DNA from: Streptomyces nigrescens
GTDB lineage: Bacteria; Actinomycetota; Actinomycetes; Streptomycetales; Streptomycetaceae
DNA length: 64,000 nt
NCBI GenBank assembly: GCA_024349765.1
Contig: AP026073.1
Coordinates: forward strand, 3,782,001 to 3,846,000
Direction of reading: 5' to 3'
Position numbers and translations under genes: made by a program. Below, in pieces: positions 32,770 through 41,958 of the stretch. Position 1 is the first letter of the stretch. Each line of letters opens with the position of its first letter. The notes beneath the pieces were generated by a model. The model did not search any database and was not told where the DNA came from. It saw only the letters and a program-made list of their open reading frames with translations.

Positions 32770-34674
32770 TCAGAGCTTGCGGCACAGCAGGGCGTCCGGG
32801 GTCCCGCCCTTGGCCCACGCGTGGGTGAAGGCGATTCCAGCCGCGAACTCGTCGGTTCGGCACTGGCCCTTATAGGTGCCCTGCGCGAACTCCCCGCCCG
32901 GGCCCCCGGCCGGGCGGTCGTCGCCTCGGTCGAACCAGACCGTACGGCCGTCCGTGCTGAGTGCCCTGCTCGACTCGGCGCACAGTACGCCCGAGACCGC
33001 CTGGCCGCGCACGCTGTAGCCGATCATGAACTGGCCGACCCCGCACTGGTACTTGGTGTAGCCACCCGCCCAGTCGCCCTGCTGGACATGGCGTTCGTCG
33101 TGCACGACGCTCAGCACCGGGTCGGTCCCGGCGAGCCCGGCGGCTCCGGCGTCGGTGCACAGGCCACGCCCGTCGCGGTGTGCCAGGCCGATGAGGCGCT
33201 GCCCGTCGGGGCAGACCCCCTTGCGTGCTCCCGGGTCCCAGTCCCCTCGCGTCCGTACCCGCGCCGACTGGACCGCGTCGGTGTGGTCGAGGTTCAGCAT
33301 GTCCCAGGCGTCGGAGACGGCGATCTGCCCCGTCTTCTGCGGCGCGGCCACCAGACGCTTCCAGTCGGCCGCGCGCCAGTCACCGCCGTCCAGGATGCCG
33401 GAACGCCGTCCGGCGGTGTCGAAGTCGATCATTGACCAGGTGCCGTGGCCGGCCCATCCGACCAGGGGCCAGAAGGCGAAGTCGGTGTCCTGGTCGATCA
33501 GATAGTCCACGAAATTGCCGAACCAGGCTCGCGCCTGCGGCTTCGTCTCATCCCTGCCGATGCCGAACTCGCTGATCCACAGAGGCGCGGTGTAGTGGCG
33601 TCCGGCCTCGGTGACGTAGAACGCCTGGCGCCGCAGGGTCGCGAACAGATCCTCGCGGGAGAGTTCCTGGTAGCGCGGATCGTGGGTCTCGCCCATTCCG
33701 GTCGCGCCCGTGTGGTTCGGTCCGGTGTAGCCGTAGAAATGCGCCGAGTACACCAGCTTGTTCGAGGCGACGAGAGTGTGCGACAGAGTGCGTACCGGTT
33801 CGAGCGTCGGCCGCCAGTGGAACAGCCCGTCCGCCGGGATCCCTTGCCAGTTGATGCCCTCGACGACCACCAGCAGATCGGGATTGGCCTCCGTGAGCAG
33901 ACGGTCGCCGAGGTGCTGGGAGGCGGCCCACCAGTCGTGGCTGTCGCCCCAGTTCCAGTTGGCGTCGTCCGTGACGGTCCGGCGGACCTCGTTGTAGAGG
34001 TCGGCTCCGACGACGCGCTTGTTGTCCTTGTAGCGGCGGGCGAGCGAGATCCAGTCGTCCTCCCACTGAGTGGTGGACTGACTGGTGTTCCACCGTTCGT
34101 TGCCGTCCAGACCGCAGCAGAAACGCGACGTGTTGGTGTGGTTGTTGAGCACCACCGCGAAGCCTTCCGAGGTGGTGGCGGCGACCACCGCGTCGAGGAC
34201 CTGGAGCGGGGTCTTGCCGCGCAGTTGCGGGTTGGCGGCGACCGATGAGTCCGGGACCGGGCGCTTGTCGTGCAGCATCTCGTTCGAGAACGGCAGCCGG
34301 ATGCTGTTGATGCCGAGTTCGTGGAATCCGGCGAGGATCTTCGGTATCGGAGCGCGGTCCAGGCCGAGCGGCATCTGGTCGGACTTCTCGCCGTCGTGGT
34401 GGTTCGCCGGGTCGGTGATGTCTCCGGATCCGTTCCAGGAGCCCTGGGCACCCTGCCAGTTGGCCGACTTGAGCTTGAAGCGATTGCCGTCAGCGTCGAC
34501 GATGTAGCGGCCCCGGGTGCTGAGCGGCGGACGCCACGAATCGATGAGGGCTTTCGGCTCGCCGACCGCCGGGGGTGCGGGGTGCGGGGCCGTCGACGCG
34601 GCTGCTCCGGGCGCGCCGAGCGCTCCGAGTAACAGCGCCCCGACGAGCATCGCCGGCAGCAGGGGTCTTCTCAT
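32770..34674 (-). CDS. Secreted GH5-family glycoside hydrolase with C-terminal domain
   Basis: 634 residues. Signal peptide 1-27. The catalytic domain (about 45-440) is GH5/cellulase-like: IRLPFSNEM, VVLNNHTNTS, acid/base Glu229 in LYNEV, HFYGYTG, nucleophile Glu369 in WISEFGIG, and FAFWPLVGWAG. The last 190 residues (from about 445) form a separate domain with four or more Cys (GVCPDGQRLIG, GLCTDAG, QCGVGQFMIGY, GQCRTDEFAAG) that repeats a C-x-x-x-F/Q-x-x-G theme and might bind carbohydrate. GGAGGGA precedes ATG 34674. It sits next to the nucleoside cluster but belongs to a separate unit. Confidence 0.92.
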   Translation of the reverse strand: MRRPLLPAMLVGALLLGALGAPGAAASTAPHPAPPAVGEPKALIDSWRPPLSTRGRYIVDADGNRFKLKSANWQGAQGSWNGSGDITDPANHHDGEKSDQMPLGLDRAPIPKILAGFHELGINSIRLPFSNEMLHDKRPVPDSSVAANPQLRGKTPLQVLDAVVAATTSEGFAVVLNNHTNTSRFCCGLDGNERWNTSQSTTQWEDDWISLARRYKDNKRVVGADLYNEVRRTVTDDANWNWGDSHDWWAASQHLGDRLLTEANPDLLVVVEGINWQGIPADGLFHWRPTLEPVRTLSHTLVASNKLVYSAHFYGYTGPNHTGATGMGETHDPRYQELSREDLFATLRRQAFYVTEAGRHYTAPLWISEFGIGRDETKPQARAWFGNFVDYLIDQDTDFAFWPLVGWAGHGTWSMIDFDTAGRRSGILDGGDWRAADWKRLVAAPQKTGQIAVSDAWDMLNLDHTDAVQSARVRTRGDWDPGARKGVCPDGQRLIGLAHRDGRGLCTDAGAAGLAGTDPVLSVVHDERHVQQGDWAGGYTKYQCGVGQFMIGYSVRGQAVSGVLCAESSRALSTDGRTVWFDRGDDRPAGGPGGEFAQGTYKGQCRTDEFAAGIAFTHAWAKGGTPDALLCRKL

Positions 34675-34880
34675 AGGGTCCCTCCGAGGTTCGTGGGCCG
34701 GAGCGCGGGCACGGACTCGCCGAACGCCGCGGGACTGAGGAGCACGGATCGGTCTTGGACATGGGGCATCCGCCCATGGTTTCCGTACCGCGTGAAGTCC
34801 GCCAGCCCTTGAGGGCCGTGGATCAGCCGCCACACAGAGTGATTCAACAGTGCTTCCCCGTCTCCGACACCGGCTCGGAC

Positions 34881-34937
34881 ACGGGCACGGTCGAGGACGG
34901 CCGGCTGCGGATCGTTCCCGCAACCGGCCGTGCCCGT
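34881..34937 (-). terminator. Large hairpin at the end of the nucleoside operon
   Basis: ACGGGCACGG (34881-34890) and CCGTGCCCGT (34928-34937) are perfect inverted copies; inner CGGCCGG/CCGGCCG can also pair. It lies 10-65 nt beyond the stop of the last cluster gene. Confidence 0.7.
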
Positions 34938-34947
34938 CAGAAGCACA

Positions 34948-35472
34948 TCAGGCGGCTGTTCGCAGCCGTTCCACCGCTCGGCGGATGGCCGCGTCGACCT
35001 CCGGCAGCGCGGCGGCGATGTCCGTGCAGCGGACGTATTCGACGGTCGCGACCGCGCGCAGGCCCCGCACGAGGAACCCGTACTCCTCGTCCTTGCCCTC
35101 TTCCAGCAGCAGGACTATCGGTTTGCCGAACGCGCTGGCCCAGCCCATTTCGATGTGGGTGCCGGGTGACGGTGGGATGCCGGGAATCGCGACGAACACA
35201 TCCGCCTTCTCGATCTCCTTCTGGTCGAGCGCCGTGCACTCGTCCGGCGGCATCACCTCCGCGCCCCAGGCTTCCCGGCGGTGGGCGTTGTAGACGTGCA
35301 GGCCCTGTCGCTCGAAGTGCTCGATCAGCACCGCGAACGGCAGACAGTCGCGGTCCGACATCCGGCCGGACTCGGAGTCGACGAGCCCCATGAAGGGCCC
35401 GCCGAGGAACACACTCGACACGTCGTAGCAGGCGGAGTCGGGGGTGCCGCCGCGAGGAGCAGTTGTTGTCAT
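34948..35472 (-). CDS. CMP N-glycosidase candidate (nucleoside 2-deoxyribosyltransferase family; BlsM/MilB-like)
   Basis: 174 residues. The NDT-family fold shows as VFLGGPFMG near the N-terminus, ALDQKEIEKADVFVAIPG, then GTHIEMGWASAFGKPIVLL, where the Glu of HIEMG is the family's active-site residue. In blasticidin S and mildiomycin pathways the relatives BlsM and MilB hydrolyse (hydroxymethyl-)CMP to free the base; that is what I infer here. AGGAGG precedes ATG 35472. It is the last gene of the minus-strand operon, 89 bp after the methyltransferase, before a strong hairpin. Assignment rests on family plus context. Confidence 0.85.
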   Translation of the reverse strand: MTTTAPRGGTPDSACYDVSSVFLGGPFMGLVDSESGRMSDRDCLPFAVLIEHFERQGLHVYNAHRREAWGAEVMPPDECTALDQKEIEKADVFVAIPGIPPSPGTHIEMGWASAFGKPIVLLLEEGKDEEYGFLVRGLRAVATVEYVRCTDIAAALPEVDAAIRRAVERLRTAA

Positions 35473-35560
35473 GGCATGACCTCCTGGAGGGAGCGGGACG
35501 AGAGGGACAGGAGCGGTGAACTGCGGTCGGGGAGTGGTGCGGCGTTCCGGCGCCGGGCCC

Positions 35561-36226
35561 TCAGTCCTTGAAGAAGCACTGGATGTAGGCGTTGCCGGTC
35601 GTGCCGTAGGCGTACTCGGTGGTGTCGTACGCCTGGTAGGTGTGCCGCTCGACATGGATCCTGCGGAAGTGGTCGACGTACTGCCAGCGCAGCTCCGGCC
35701 TGGTGCTGAAGAAGGGGATGAACACGCCCCCGGGGCGCAGTACCCGTACCACCTCGGTCATGGACGCGGACCACAGATCGGCGTCCTTCCAGACATCCAT
35801 GTCCAGGGCCGGATCGAAGAACATGCCGTCGATGCTCTCGGAGGGAAGTTCCCGGATCCGCTGGAAGAAGTCCCCTCGCTCGATGGAGAGCGTGGGCGGC
35901 AGCTCGGGGTGCCTGGCCCGGAACAACTCCTCGACCTCGTCGAAGACTTCGAGGACGGTGTGGCTGCGGGTCGCCGGGTTGGCGGCGATCCGCAGCGCGG
36001 AGAGGCCGAGTCCCAGGCCGACCTCGTAGAAGTCCTTACCGTGTTGGCACAGCAGATCGGCGCTGGCCCACATCAGGTCGCGCTCCCATGCCTGCATGGC
36101 CTGTTCGCCGCCGATGCTCAGCGTGACCTCGCCGTCGGTCTCGATCAGCTCGATCTCGGGGGTCTTCGCTCCTTCTGCGGCCGTTCGCTCGTCGTTGTCC
36201 TTGCCGGGGTGCAGGGAACTGGTCAT
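35561..36226 (-). CDS. SAM-dependent methyltransferase (guanidino N-methyltransferase candidate, BlsL-like)
   Basis: 221 residues. A class I methyltransferase: motif I FYEVGLGLGLSALRI, acidic VLEVFDEVEELF, then IDGMFFDPALD and LRPGGVFIPFF. The layout resembles guanidinoacetate methyltransferases. In blasticidin S assembly BlsL methylates the guanidino group of beta-arginine, a good fit with the aminomutase in this operon, but the acceptor is inferred. The start at 36226 is used because AGGAAGG lies 6 nt ahead; ATG 36232 is too close. Confidence 0.85.
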   Translation of the reverse strand: MTSSLHPGKDNDERTAAEGAKTPEIELIETDGEVTLSIGGEQAMQAWERDLMWASADLLCQHGKDFYEVGLGLGLSALRIAANPATRSHTVLEVFDEVEELFRARHPELPPTLSIERGDFFQRIRELPSESIDGMFFDPALDMDVWKDADLWSASMTEVVRVLRPGGVFIPFFSTRPELRWQYVDHFRRIHVERHTYQAYDTTEYAYGTTGNAYIQCFFKD

Positions 36227-36262
36227 GGTCATCCTTCCTGGGGGGAGCGGGGCGGAGGGGGG

Positions 36263-38134
36263 TCAGCCCCGACGGGGTACTACTCCGAAGTGCCGTCTGG
36301 CGGTGGACACCGCGAGGTCCTGGACCGCGAAAACGGTGAAGTAGTAAGCCTGCGGAGGGGTGTTGTCGGCGACGTGCACGCGGAAGGACACGTCCTGGGC
36401 GTGCCTGCCGGAACCCCTGACCTTGGTGGTGGACGGCTCCACGAGGGTGTCCTCGCGCATATAGGCGGGCACGAACAGCCCCAGACGCACCGGCCCCGGC
36501 CGGGCGGCGGTCAGGCGTGCCCGGATCTCCAGGACCCCGCCCACCGGCACCTCGTCCGGTGCGTACGCCAGCAGCTGCGGCGCGTCCGGTACCTGGAAGG
36601 TGACGTCACCACAGCGCAGACACACCACGCAGACGGTGTCCAGGACGTGGGGCAGCAGCCCTCGGCGGATGAATCGCTGGGCCGGGCGGCCGCAGTGGCA
36701 GATCACTTCCTCGACGTGCGGGTCCAGCCGGCTGCGGTCGCCGAAGTGGGCGGGGTAGTTCATCACCTCGGTTTCGGGGTTCTTGCCGATCTCCTGGGCC
36801 AGCACGTGGTCGAGTGACTGAAGGTCCGCCGTGAGCGAGGTGTGGAGCTCCTCGGGGGACTGCTCGGCCAGGTGCGTGGGCCGTGCCACCCACTGGTCCA
36901 CCTTGCGGGCGAGTTTGGCCAGCCGGGGCCGCAAGGGGTTGTTGTGGGGCAGCAGTTCACCGGTGAGGAGCGCGGTGAGGCGGGTGCCGACGGTCAGGAG
37001 AAGGTCGTCGGGGCTGTGGTCGGACGGTTCGGGTACCGCGTCGGCGGGACCGGCAGGCAGTCCGAACCGCATGAAGGCGGGGTAGGGGTGCGATCCCGCC
37101 AGGCTCGCGTTGAGCACGTCCACCGAATCCGCGTCGGCGGTCGCCGCGCGCATCCAGGCGGCGTTCTCCGGCCGGTCCGAGTCGTGCACGGAGACGGCCG
37201 ACACGACGGTACGGGCCGGGCCGTCGAGCGCATTGAGGAGGATCTGGTAGCGGGGGTCGTAGAGGACGAGGTCGGCGAGCGGTCCGCTGTTGCAGGCGCT
37301 GAGGACCACTTCGGCCGCCGCGACCCGGTTCAGCGGGACGAGTTTGTCCTCGGGCTTGTAGCAGGCAAAGCCATAGGCGCAGCGCGGGCCGAGGAGTTCC
37401 TCGTGGCGCGGGACCACCGGGTTGAGTCCGCAGATGGTGAACTCGCCCAGGTTGATGCTGTCGTCCTTGCCGTGCCCCTGGAAGACGACCTTCCGCCAGC
37501 GTTTGCCAAGGATCTCGGCCTGGATGTCGATGCGTTCGAAGTCACGGTCGTCATAGACCCGGACGGTGTCGTGGGGCGTCGGCCGGTCGGTGTCGGTGAA
37601 CAGTCCGAGCTCGTCCAGGGATTCGTACGGCCGGGCGTACTGCTTGGCCACGTTCCACAGGAGTGAGCGGGAGTCGCGACCGCTGAGGAACGTCACCCGG
37701 AATCCCTGGGTCCGATAGGTGCTGTTCAGCAGCTCTCTGACCGGATCGAGGCGGAGGCGGTCGTAGGTGCTCAGCACGAGCAGGGTCCCGTGCCCCTCCT
37801 GGCGCAGCCGGTCGAGGGAGTCCGCGGTCAGCCAGGTCCTGGCCAGTGGCCGGGCCAACTCTGCCAGTCCGGCGGGCAGTTCGTCGGGATCGTCGAGCAG
37901 CACGCCGTGATCCAACGGTGTGGGCAGTGTCGTGCCGGAATACAGCGTGGCGGCCAGCTCGACGCTGTCGGCCAGGTCGGGGCGGCCCTCCACGACCACC
38001 GGAATGCCGCCCTCCAGGGGGCTGCCCAGGAAATCCTTGACCGCCGCGGGGAGCTCCTCGTGGGCGACCGGGCGGAACGGAGCCTGGGGCCGTCGAGGGG
38101 GCCCGGCGTGCCCTTGCGAGTGGGTGGACTGCAT
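36263..38134 (-). CDS. CHAT-like (caspase-fold) protein with zinc ribbon and C-terminal beta domain
   Basis: 623 residues, no signal peptide. After a 190-residue N-terminal part comes a caspase-like core: strand plus catalytic His221 in VVFQGHGKDDSINLG and Cys281 in EVVLSACNSG, the His/Cys dyad arrangement of CHAT and related clan CD peptidases, followed by TVVSAVSVHDSD. Residues about 479-508 form a four- to five-Cys zinc ribbon (CHCGRP ... CVVCLRCG). The last 110 residues look like an Ig-like beta sandwich. Its place inside a nucleoside-antibiotic operon (37 bp before the methyltransferase, 79 bp after the MFS gene) is unexpected. It could process a protein, act in self-protection, or be a non-catalytic scaffold; none can be chosen from sequence. 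Confidence 0.8.
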   Translation of the reverse strand: MQSTHSQGHAGPPRRPQAPFRPVAHEELPAAVKDFLGSPLEGGIPVVVEGRPDLADSVELAATLYSGTTLPTPLDHGVLLDDPDELPAGLAELARPLARTWLTADSLDRLRQEGHGTLLVLSTYDRLRLDPVRELLNSTYRTQGFRVTFLSGRDSRSLLWNVAKQYARPYESLDELGLFTDTDRPTPHDTVRVYDDRDFERIDIQAEILGKRWRKVVFQGHGKDDSINLGEFTICGLNPVVPRHEELLGPRCAYGFACYKPEDKLVPLNRVAAAEVVLSACNSGPLADLVLYDPRYQILLNALDGPARTVVSAVSVHDSDRPENAAWMRAATADADSVDVLNASLAGSHPYPAFMRFGLPAGPADAVPEPSDHSPDDLLLTVGTRLTALLTGELLPHNNPLRPRLAKLARKVDQWVARPTHLAEQSPEELHTSLTADLQSLDHVLAQEIGKNPETEVMNYPAHFGDRSRLDPHVEEVICHCGRPAQRFIRRGLLPHVLDTVCVVCLRCGDVTFQVPDAPQLLAYAPDEVPVGGVLEIRARLTAARPGPVRLGLFVPAYMREDTLVEPSTTKVRGSGRHAQDVSFRVHVADNTPPQAYYFTVFAVQDLAVSTARRHFGVVPRRG

Positions 38135-38212
38135 GAGATGACCTCGTGTTCCTTCTTCAGTGCTGTGCCCGGAGCGGTCGTTGCGCGGGCCGTGGGATAC
38201 GCGGAGAGCGGG

Positions 38213-39481
38213 TCAGGCCGGAGCAGTTGCCTGCCTGGGCGCACCGGCGAACAGCCCGCGGAAGGCGAACGCCCCGGCCGAGGCGGCGAGCGACACGCCA
38301 ACCGCGACCGCGAACACCCCGCGCGCCGCCAGCGGTTCGACCAACAGGCCGCCGATCTGCTGACCCAGGGCGTCACCGATGACCGTGGCCAAGGATGCCC
38401 AGGTGAACGCCTCCGCCGCCTTGTCGCTGTCGGCCAGCCTGCTCACCAAGGACATCTCACTGGCCGACACGAGTGCGATCGGGACGCTTCCCACGGCCAG
38501 GGTCACGGCGAGTGTGACCTCGGAGACGGCCAGCAGCGGCAGCGCGGTCCCGCCCGCGTAGGCGAGCAGAAGCCAGGGGAAGCGACGGTGCACCGGCCGC
38601 TCCGACTGGGATCGCCCCAGCAGGAGGGCACCTACGGCGCTGCCGACGCCCCAGCAGGCGTACACCACCCCGGTGTGTCCGGGAGAGCCCTGCTCGTCGA
38701 CGAAGGCCGGAATGGCCAGTGTCATCAGCCCGATCGGGACGGAGGCGGCGGCCATCACCAGGAGGAGGGCCGGCATGCCGCTGTTGCGGATCGGCCCCAG
38801 GACACCGCGTGCGCCCTGGTTCCCGGTGTTCTCCGGCGGGGTACCGTCCTCCGCCGTGCCCGGCGAGGTTGCGCTGTCGTCGGCTGTCCGGGGCCGCAGC
38901 AGCCGTGCCGTCCCCAGGCCCACGGCTCCGACGCCGCCCACGACCGCCACCGCGGTGAGCGCCGTACTCGCCGATCCGGTGACCATCAGCACGGCGAATA
39001 TCAACGGTGCGCCCGTGATGAGCAGTTCGGCGAGCAGTGCCTCCCACAGGTAGGCCGTCTCCCGCTCCTCCTCCGCCAGCGGGATCCGGGCCCACAGGGA
39101 GCGCATGCACGCATTGCCCGGAGGCAGGGCGACACCCGCCATCAGTGCCAGAACGAGCTGCCCGGGTGTGGCCGGTTCCGTCCACCACACCAGCGCGGTG
39201 AGCGCCGACGGATACACCAGACCCGTGAGCAGCAGTGCGTCGCGCGGGTTGGTGCGGTCCATCCGGCGGGCGACGAACGGACCGCCCACCGCCATGCCCA
39301 CGGCGTAGAGCGCCGAGACCAGCCCCGCCTGGGGGTAGCTGCCGCCCTGCTCCCGCACCACCAGCACCAGGGCCAGCGACATGAGGTAGACGGGTAACCG
39401 GCATACCACGCTCCAGCCGGCGGCCCCGGCCACGTACGGCTGTTGGAGAAGGCGAAGGAACTGCCTGACCGTAGCGACCAT
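38213..39481 (-). CDS. MFS transporter (probable antibiotic exporter)
   Basis: 422 residues with about 12 hydrophobic helices; RRMDRTNPRDAL after helix 2 fits the MFS loop. Cluster-linked MFS proteins in nucleoside pathways usually export the product and give self-resistance, which is the inferred role. No deaminase, acetyltransferase or other resistance enzyme is found in the operon, so this may be the main protection. It lies between the ATP-grasp ligase and the CHAT-like gene. Confidence 0.88.
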   Translation of the reverse strand: MVATVRQFLRLLQQPYVAGAAGWSVVCRLPVYLMSLALVLVVREQGGSYPQAGLVSALYAVGMAVGGPFVARRMDRTNPRDALLLTGLVYPSALTALVWWTEPATPGQLVLALMAGVALPPGNACMRSLWARIPLAEEERETAYLWEALLAELLITGAPLIFAVLMVTGSASTALTAVAVVGGVGAVGLGTARLLRPRTADDSATSPGTAEDGTPPENTGNQGARGVLGPIRNSGMPALLLVMAAASVPIGLMTLAIPAFVDEQGSPGHTGVVYACWGVGSAVGALLLGRSQSERPVHRRFPWLLLAYAGGTALPLLAVSEVTLAVTLAVGSVPIALVSASEMSLVSRLADSDKAAEAFTWASLATVIGDALGQQIGGLLVEPLAARGVFAVAVGVSLAASAGAFAFRGLFAGAPRQATAPA

Positions 39482-39550
39482 CGAACCTGGCTCTCCGTTC
39501 TTTCCTGTGCTTGCCCTGCGCTCGGGTGTGCTGCCGTGCCGTGGACAGGG

Positions 39551-40783
39551 TCACGGAGAGGCCGTCGAGGGCTCGGGCACCGCTGCGATGTCGATGCGGA
39601 AGTGCTCCAGTACGTTCCGCATACGTTCCTCGACCTCCGCCACCGTGGCGCCTTCGACGTGCACGAATCCGGACGCGTTGTGCGAGGCGCGTCGGGCCGT
39701 GACCCGGTCTCCGGGCGCCATCCGTACGACGGCTTTGATGACCCCCGGCATGCGCAGCAGTTCCTCGGGCGAGGTGATCGCGAGCACCCGGCCGGAGTCC
39801 GGCAGCGGCAGCAGCAGATCGCCCACGCACCGCCGGACGCCGTAGTCCAGCCGGGGCCGGCGGCCGGTGTAGACATCGAGCGTGGCGCCGAAGACGTCGA
39901 AGCCGTAGGCGTGTCCATGGTTCGCGGTGATCTCGCAGCCCGCCAGCCGGACACCGACCTCGCCCGCGTAGACGGCGTCGTCGGTCTCGAAGAACTCCAT
40001 GTGCAGATAGCCGTGGTCGATGTCCATCCCGGTCACCACCTGCCGCACCAGGCCGGCCACGTCACAGCGCGGTCCCGGCCCCGAGCCGACGCTGATGTTG
40101 GCGTTCATCGCGCCCTCGACGATGTCCAGCGGCCGGCAGGGCATGGCGCTCGGCCAGACGTCCAGCACCTCGCCCCGGTGGATCAGGGCGCATGCCTCCC
40201 ACTCCGTGCCGCCCAGATGCTCCTCCACCATGAAGTGGCGCGCGGCGAGGTCCACCTGCCGCAGATCCGCGGGTCCGCGCAGCAGATAGGTGTCGAGGCA
40301 GGCGAAGGAGTCGACCGGCTTGAGGACGACCGGCCAGCCGTGTTCCGCGGCGAAGTCCGTGACGTCCTCGGCGACGGAGACCCTCCGGTACGCGGCCGTA
40401 CGCAGGCCCAGTGCGCGGAACTTGTCCTTCATCGCCGCTTTGTCCCGCACCCACCGCACCTGCTCGGTCGTCAGATGCGGCAGTCCCACCAGGCCCGCGA
40501 AGCGCTGGGCGATGTGCTGACGGGGCTCGGAGGGGTTGCAGAAGTGCACCGGCCGCACCGGCTGTCGCGCGATCCAGTCGCGGTAGCGGCGCGCCTCCTC
40601 GGTGAGCGGCACATCGCTGCGGACCCAGAACGCGGGCAGCTGAGCCGTGTCACGCAGATGCCCTGCCGGCAGGTCGTCGCGCGCCTCCTCGAAACGCAGC
40701 AGGACCAACTCCTCGGCCCGGTGCCGCACCGCGTACCTGGTGAACGAGTTGGGCCTGTCGTCCACCAGCAGCAAGCCGCTCAC
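39551..40783 (-). CDS. ATP-grasp ligase (amide-bond forming candidate, BlsI-like)
   Basis: 410 residues from GTG 40783, which overlaps the stop of the aminotransferase gene (GTGA). ATP-grasp hallmarks: WVRDKAAMKDKFRALG, WPVVLKPVDSFACLD (ATP Lys), MVEEHLGGTEWEACAL, and GYLHMEFFE ... EVGVRLAGCEI for Mg and carboxylate. The family couples a carboxylate to an amine with ATP. Here it should join the beta-amino acid to the aminosugar nucleoside. The tail (last 110 residues) has a beta domain like those of BacD/carboxylate-amine ligases. Confidence 0.88.
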   Translation of the reverse strand: MSGLLLVDDRPNSFTRYAVRHRAEELVLLRFEEARDDLPAGHLRDTAQLPAFWVRSDVPLTEEARRYRDWIARQPVRPVHFCNPSEPRQHIAQRFAGLVGLPHLTTEQVRWVRDKAAMKDKFRALGLRTAAYRRVSVAEDVTDFAAEHGWPVVLKPVDSFACLDTYLLRGPADLRQVDLAARHFMVEEHLGGTEWEACALIHRGEVLDVWPSAMPCRPLDIVEGAMNANISVGSGPGPRCDVAGLVRQVVTGMDIDHGYLHMEFFETDDAVYAGEVGVRLAGCEITANHGHAYGFDVFGATLDVYTGRRPRLDYGVRRCVGDLLLPLPDSGRVLAITSPEELLRMPGVIKAVVRMAPGDRVTARRASHNASGFVHVEGATVAEVEERMRNVLEHFRIDIAAVPEPSTASP

Positions 40784-41958
40784 ATCGTCTCCAGGGTCCG
40801 GCGCAGCAGCTTGGCCGCCGTGGCCTGCTCCTGCTCGCTCAGCTCCGGAGACAGCGGAACGCACAGGGTGCGGTCCAGGAGGGAGCGGGTGCGGGCGAAG
40901 CCATCGCGGGTGAGGGCGCGGGGCACGCTGTCGGCGAGGTTCCAGGGGAAGCCGTCCGCGTACAGCGAGCGCCGCCCCACGAGGACCGGGTGCTCGGGCA
41001 GGAAGTACTTGCCGAGCGTCCAGTTGGCGATGCCCTGCTCGGTGAGCCGGTCGACCGCGGTGTCGCGTAGTTCCCGGCTCGCGAGGCGCAGCCGCAGACT
41101 GATTTTGACATCGCCGGGCGACCGCGGAACCAGCTCGATGCCGGGCCGGTCGGGCACCTCCTGCGACGCGATCCGGTAGTGCCGCTCCAGGCCCGCGAGG
41201 ACCTCGTCGAGGTGGCGGAACTGCTGGAGCTGGATGGCGGCGACCTCTTCGCTGGTGACCAGGTTCTCGCCGTAGTAGGCGTCCTCGTGCCAGGTGGGGT
41301 AGCGGCCGGGCTTACGGGCCGAGCCGTGATCGTGGTAGCAGCGCATCTCCTCCCACGCCGCCCGGTCGTTGGTGACCAGCAGCCCGCCCTCGCCGGAGGT
41401 GAGGACCTTGTTGTGGTGGAAGCTGAAGGCGCCCGCGTACCCGCGGGTGCCGACGCGGCCGCCGTCCGGGAAGGACGCTCCCAGCGCCTGGGCGGCGTCC
41501 TCGATGACGAAGGGCACCGTGGTCGGCAGAGGTGCGACGGCGCCCTCCATGTGGGCGACGATCACCCGGCGCGCGTCGGAGGGCAGCAGCGAGGTGTCCA
41601 GGGCCAGCGTCTCGTCGACGTCGACCGGCACCGGGACCAGTCCCGTGGACAGCACGGCCCCGGCCACCGCGACGAAGGTGACCGCGGGGATGTACACGAC
41701 GTCACCCACTGTCGGCCGGGTGGAGACCAGGGCGAGGCGCAGCGCCTCGGTGCAGTTGTGGACCGCGAGCACGTGCTCGGCGCCCAGCCGCTCACCCACC
41801 GTGCGCTCCAGCCGGCTCGCCATGCTCTCCGACTCGGTCTGATAGCGGAACAGCACGCTCTGCTCGATGACCTGCCGCAACTCGTGCATGTCGGACCAGT
41901 TGAGGTAGTTGGCGCCGTAGGGCAGAAAACGCTGGCCCAGTCGTTTCTGGAGGGTCAT
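40780..41958 (-). CDS. DegT/DnrJ/EryC1/StrS PLP-dependent aminotransferase (BlsH-like)
   Basis: 392 residues. PLP-binding Lys184 in FSFHHNKVLTSGEGG, VIEDAAQALG (Asp contacts the pyridine ring), HNCTEALRLAL phosphate loop. The family aminates or dehydrates keto-sugars. In the blasticidin route a homologous enzyme modifies the decarboxylated pentopyranose at C-3/C-4; I infer that here. It overlaps both neighbours by 4 bp, so translation of aminomutase, aminotransferase and ligase is coupled. Confidence 0.92.
   Translation of the reverse strand: MTLQKRLGQRFLPYGANYLNWSDMHELRQVIEQSVLFRYQTESESMASRLERTVGERLGAEHVLAVHNCTEALRLALVSTRPTVGDVVYIPAVTFVAVAGAVLSTGLVPVPVDVDETLALDTSLLPSDARRVIVAHMEGAVAPLPTTVPFVIEDAAQALGASFPDGGRVGTRGYAGAFSFHHNKVLTSGEGGLLVTNDRAAWEEMRCYHDHGSARKPGRYPTWHEDAYYGENLVTSEEVAAIQLQQFRHLDEVLAGLERHYRIASQEVPDRPGIELVPRSPGDVKISLRLRLASRELRDTAVDRLTEQGIANWTLGKYFLPEHPVLVGRRSLYADGFPWNLADSVPRALTRDGFARTRSLLDRTLCVPLSPELSEQEQATAAKLLRRTLETM

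Noticed and set aside
35516-36817. Long plus-strand frame opposite the methyltransferase
   Set aside because: Antisense shadow with Val/Gly/His-rich composition.
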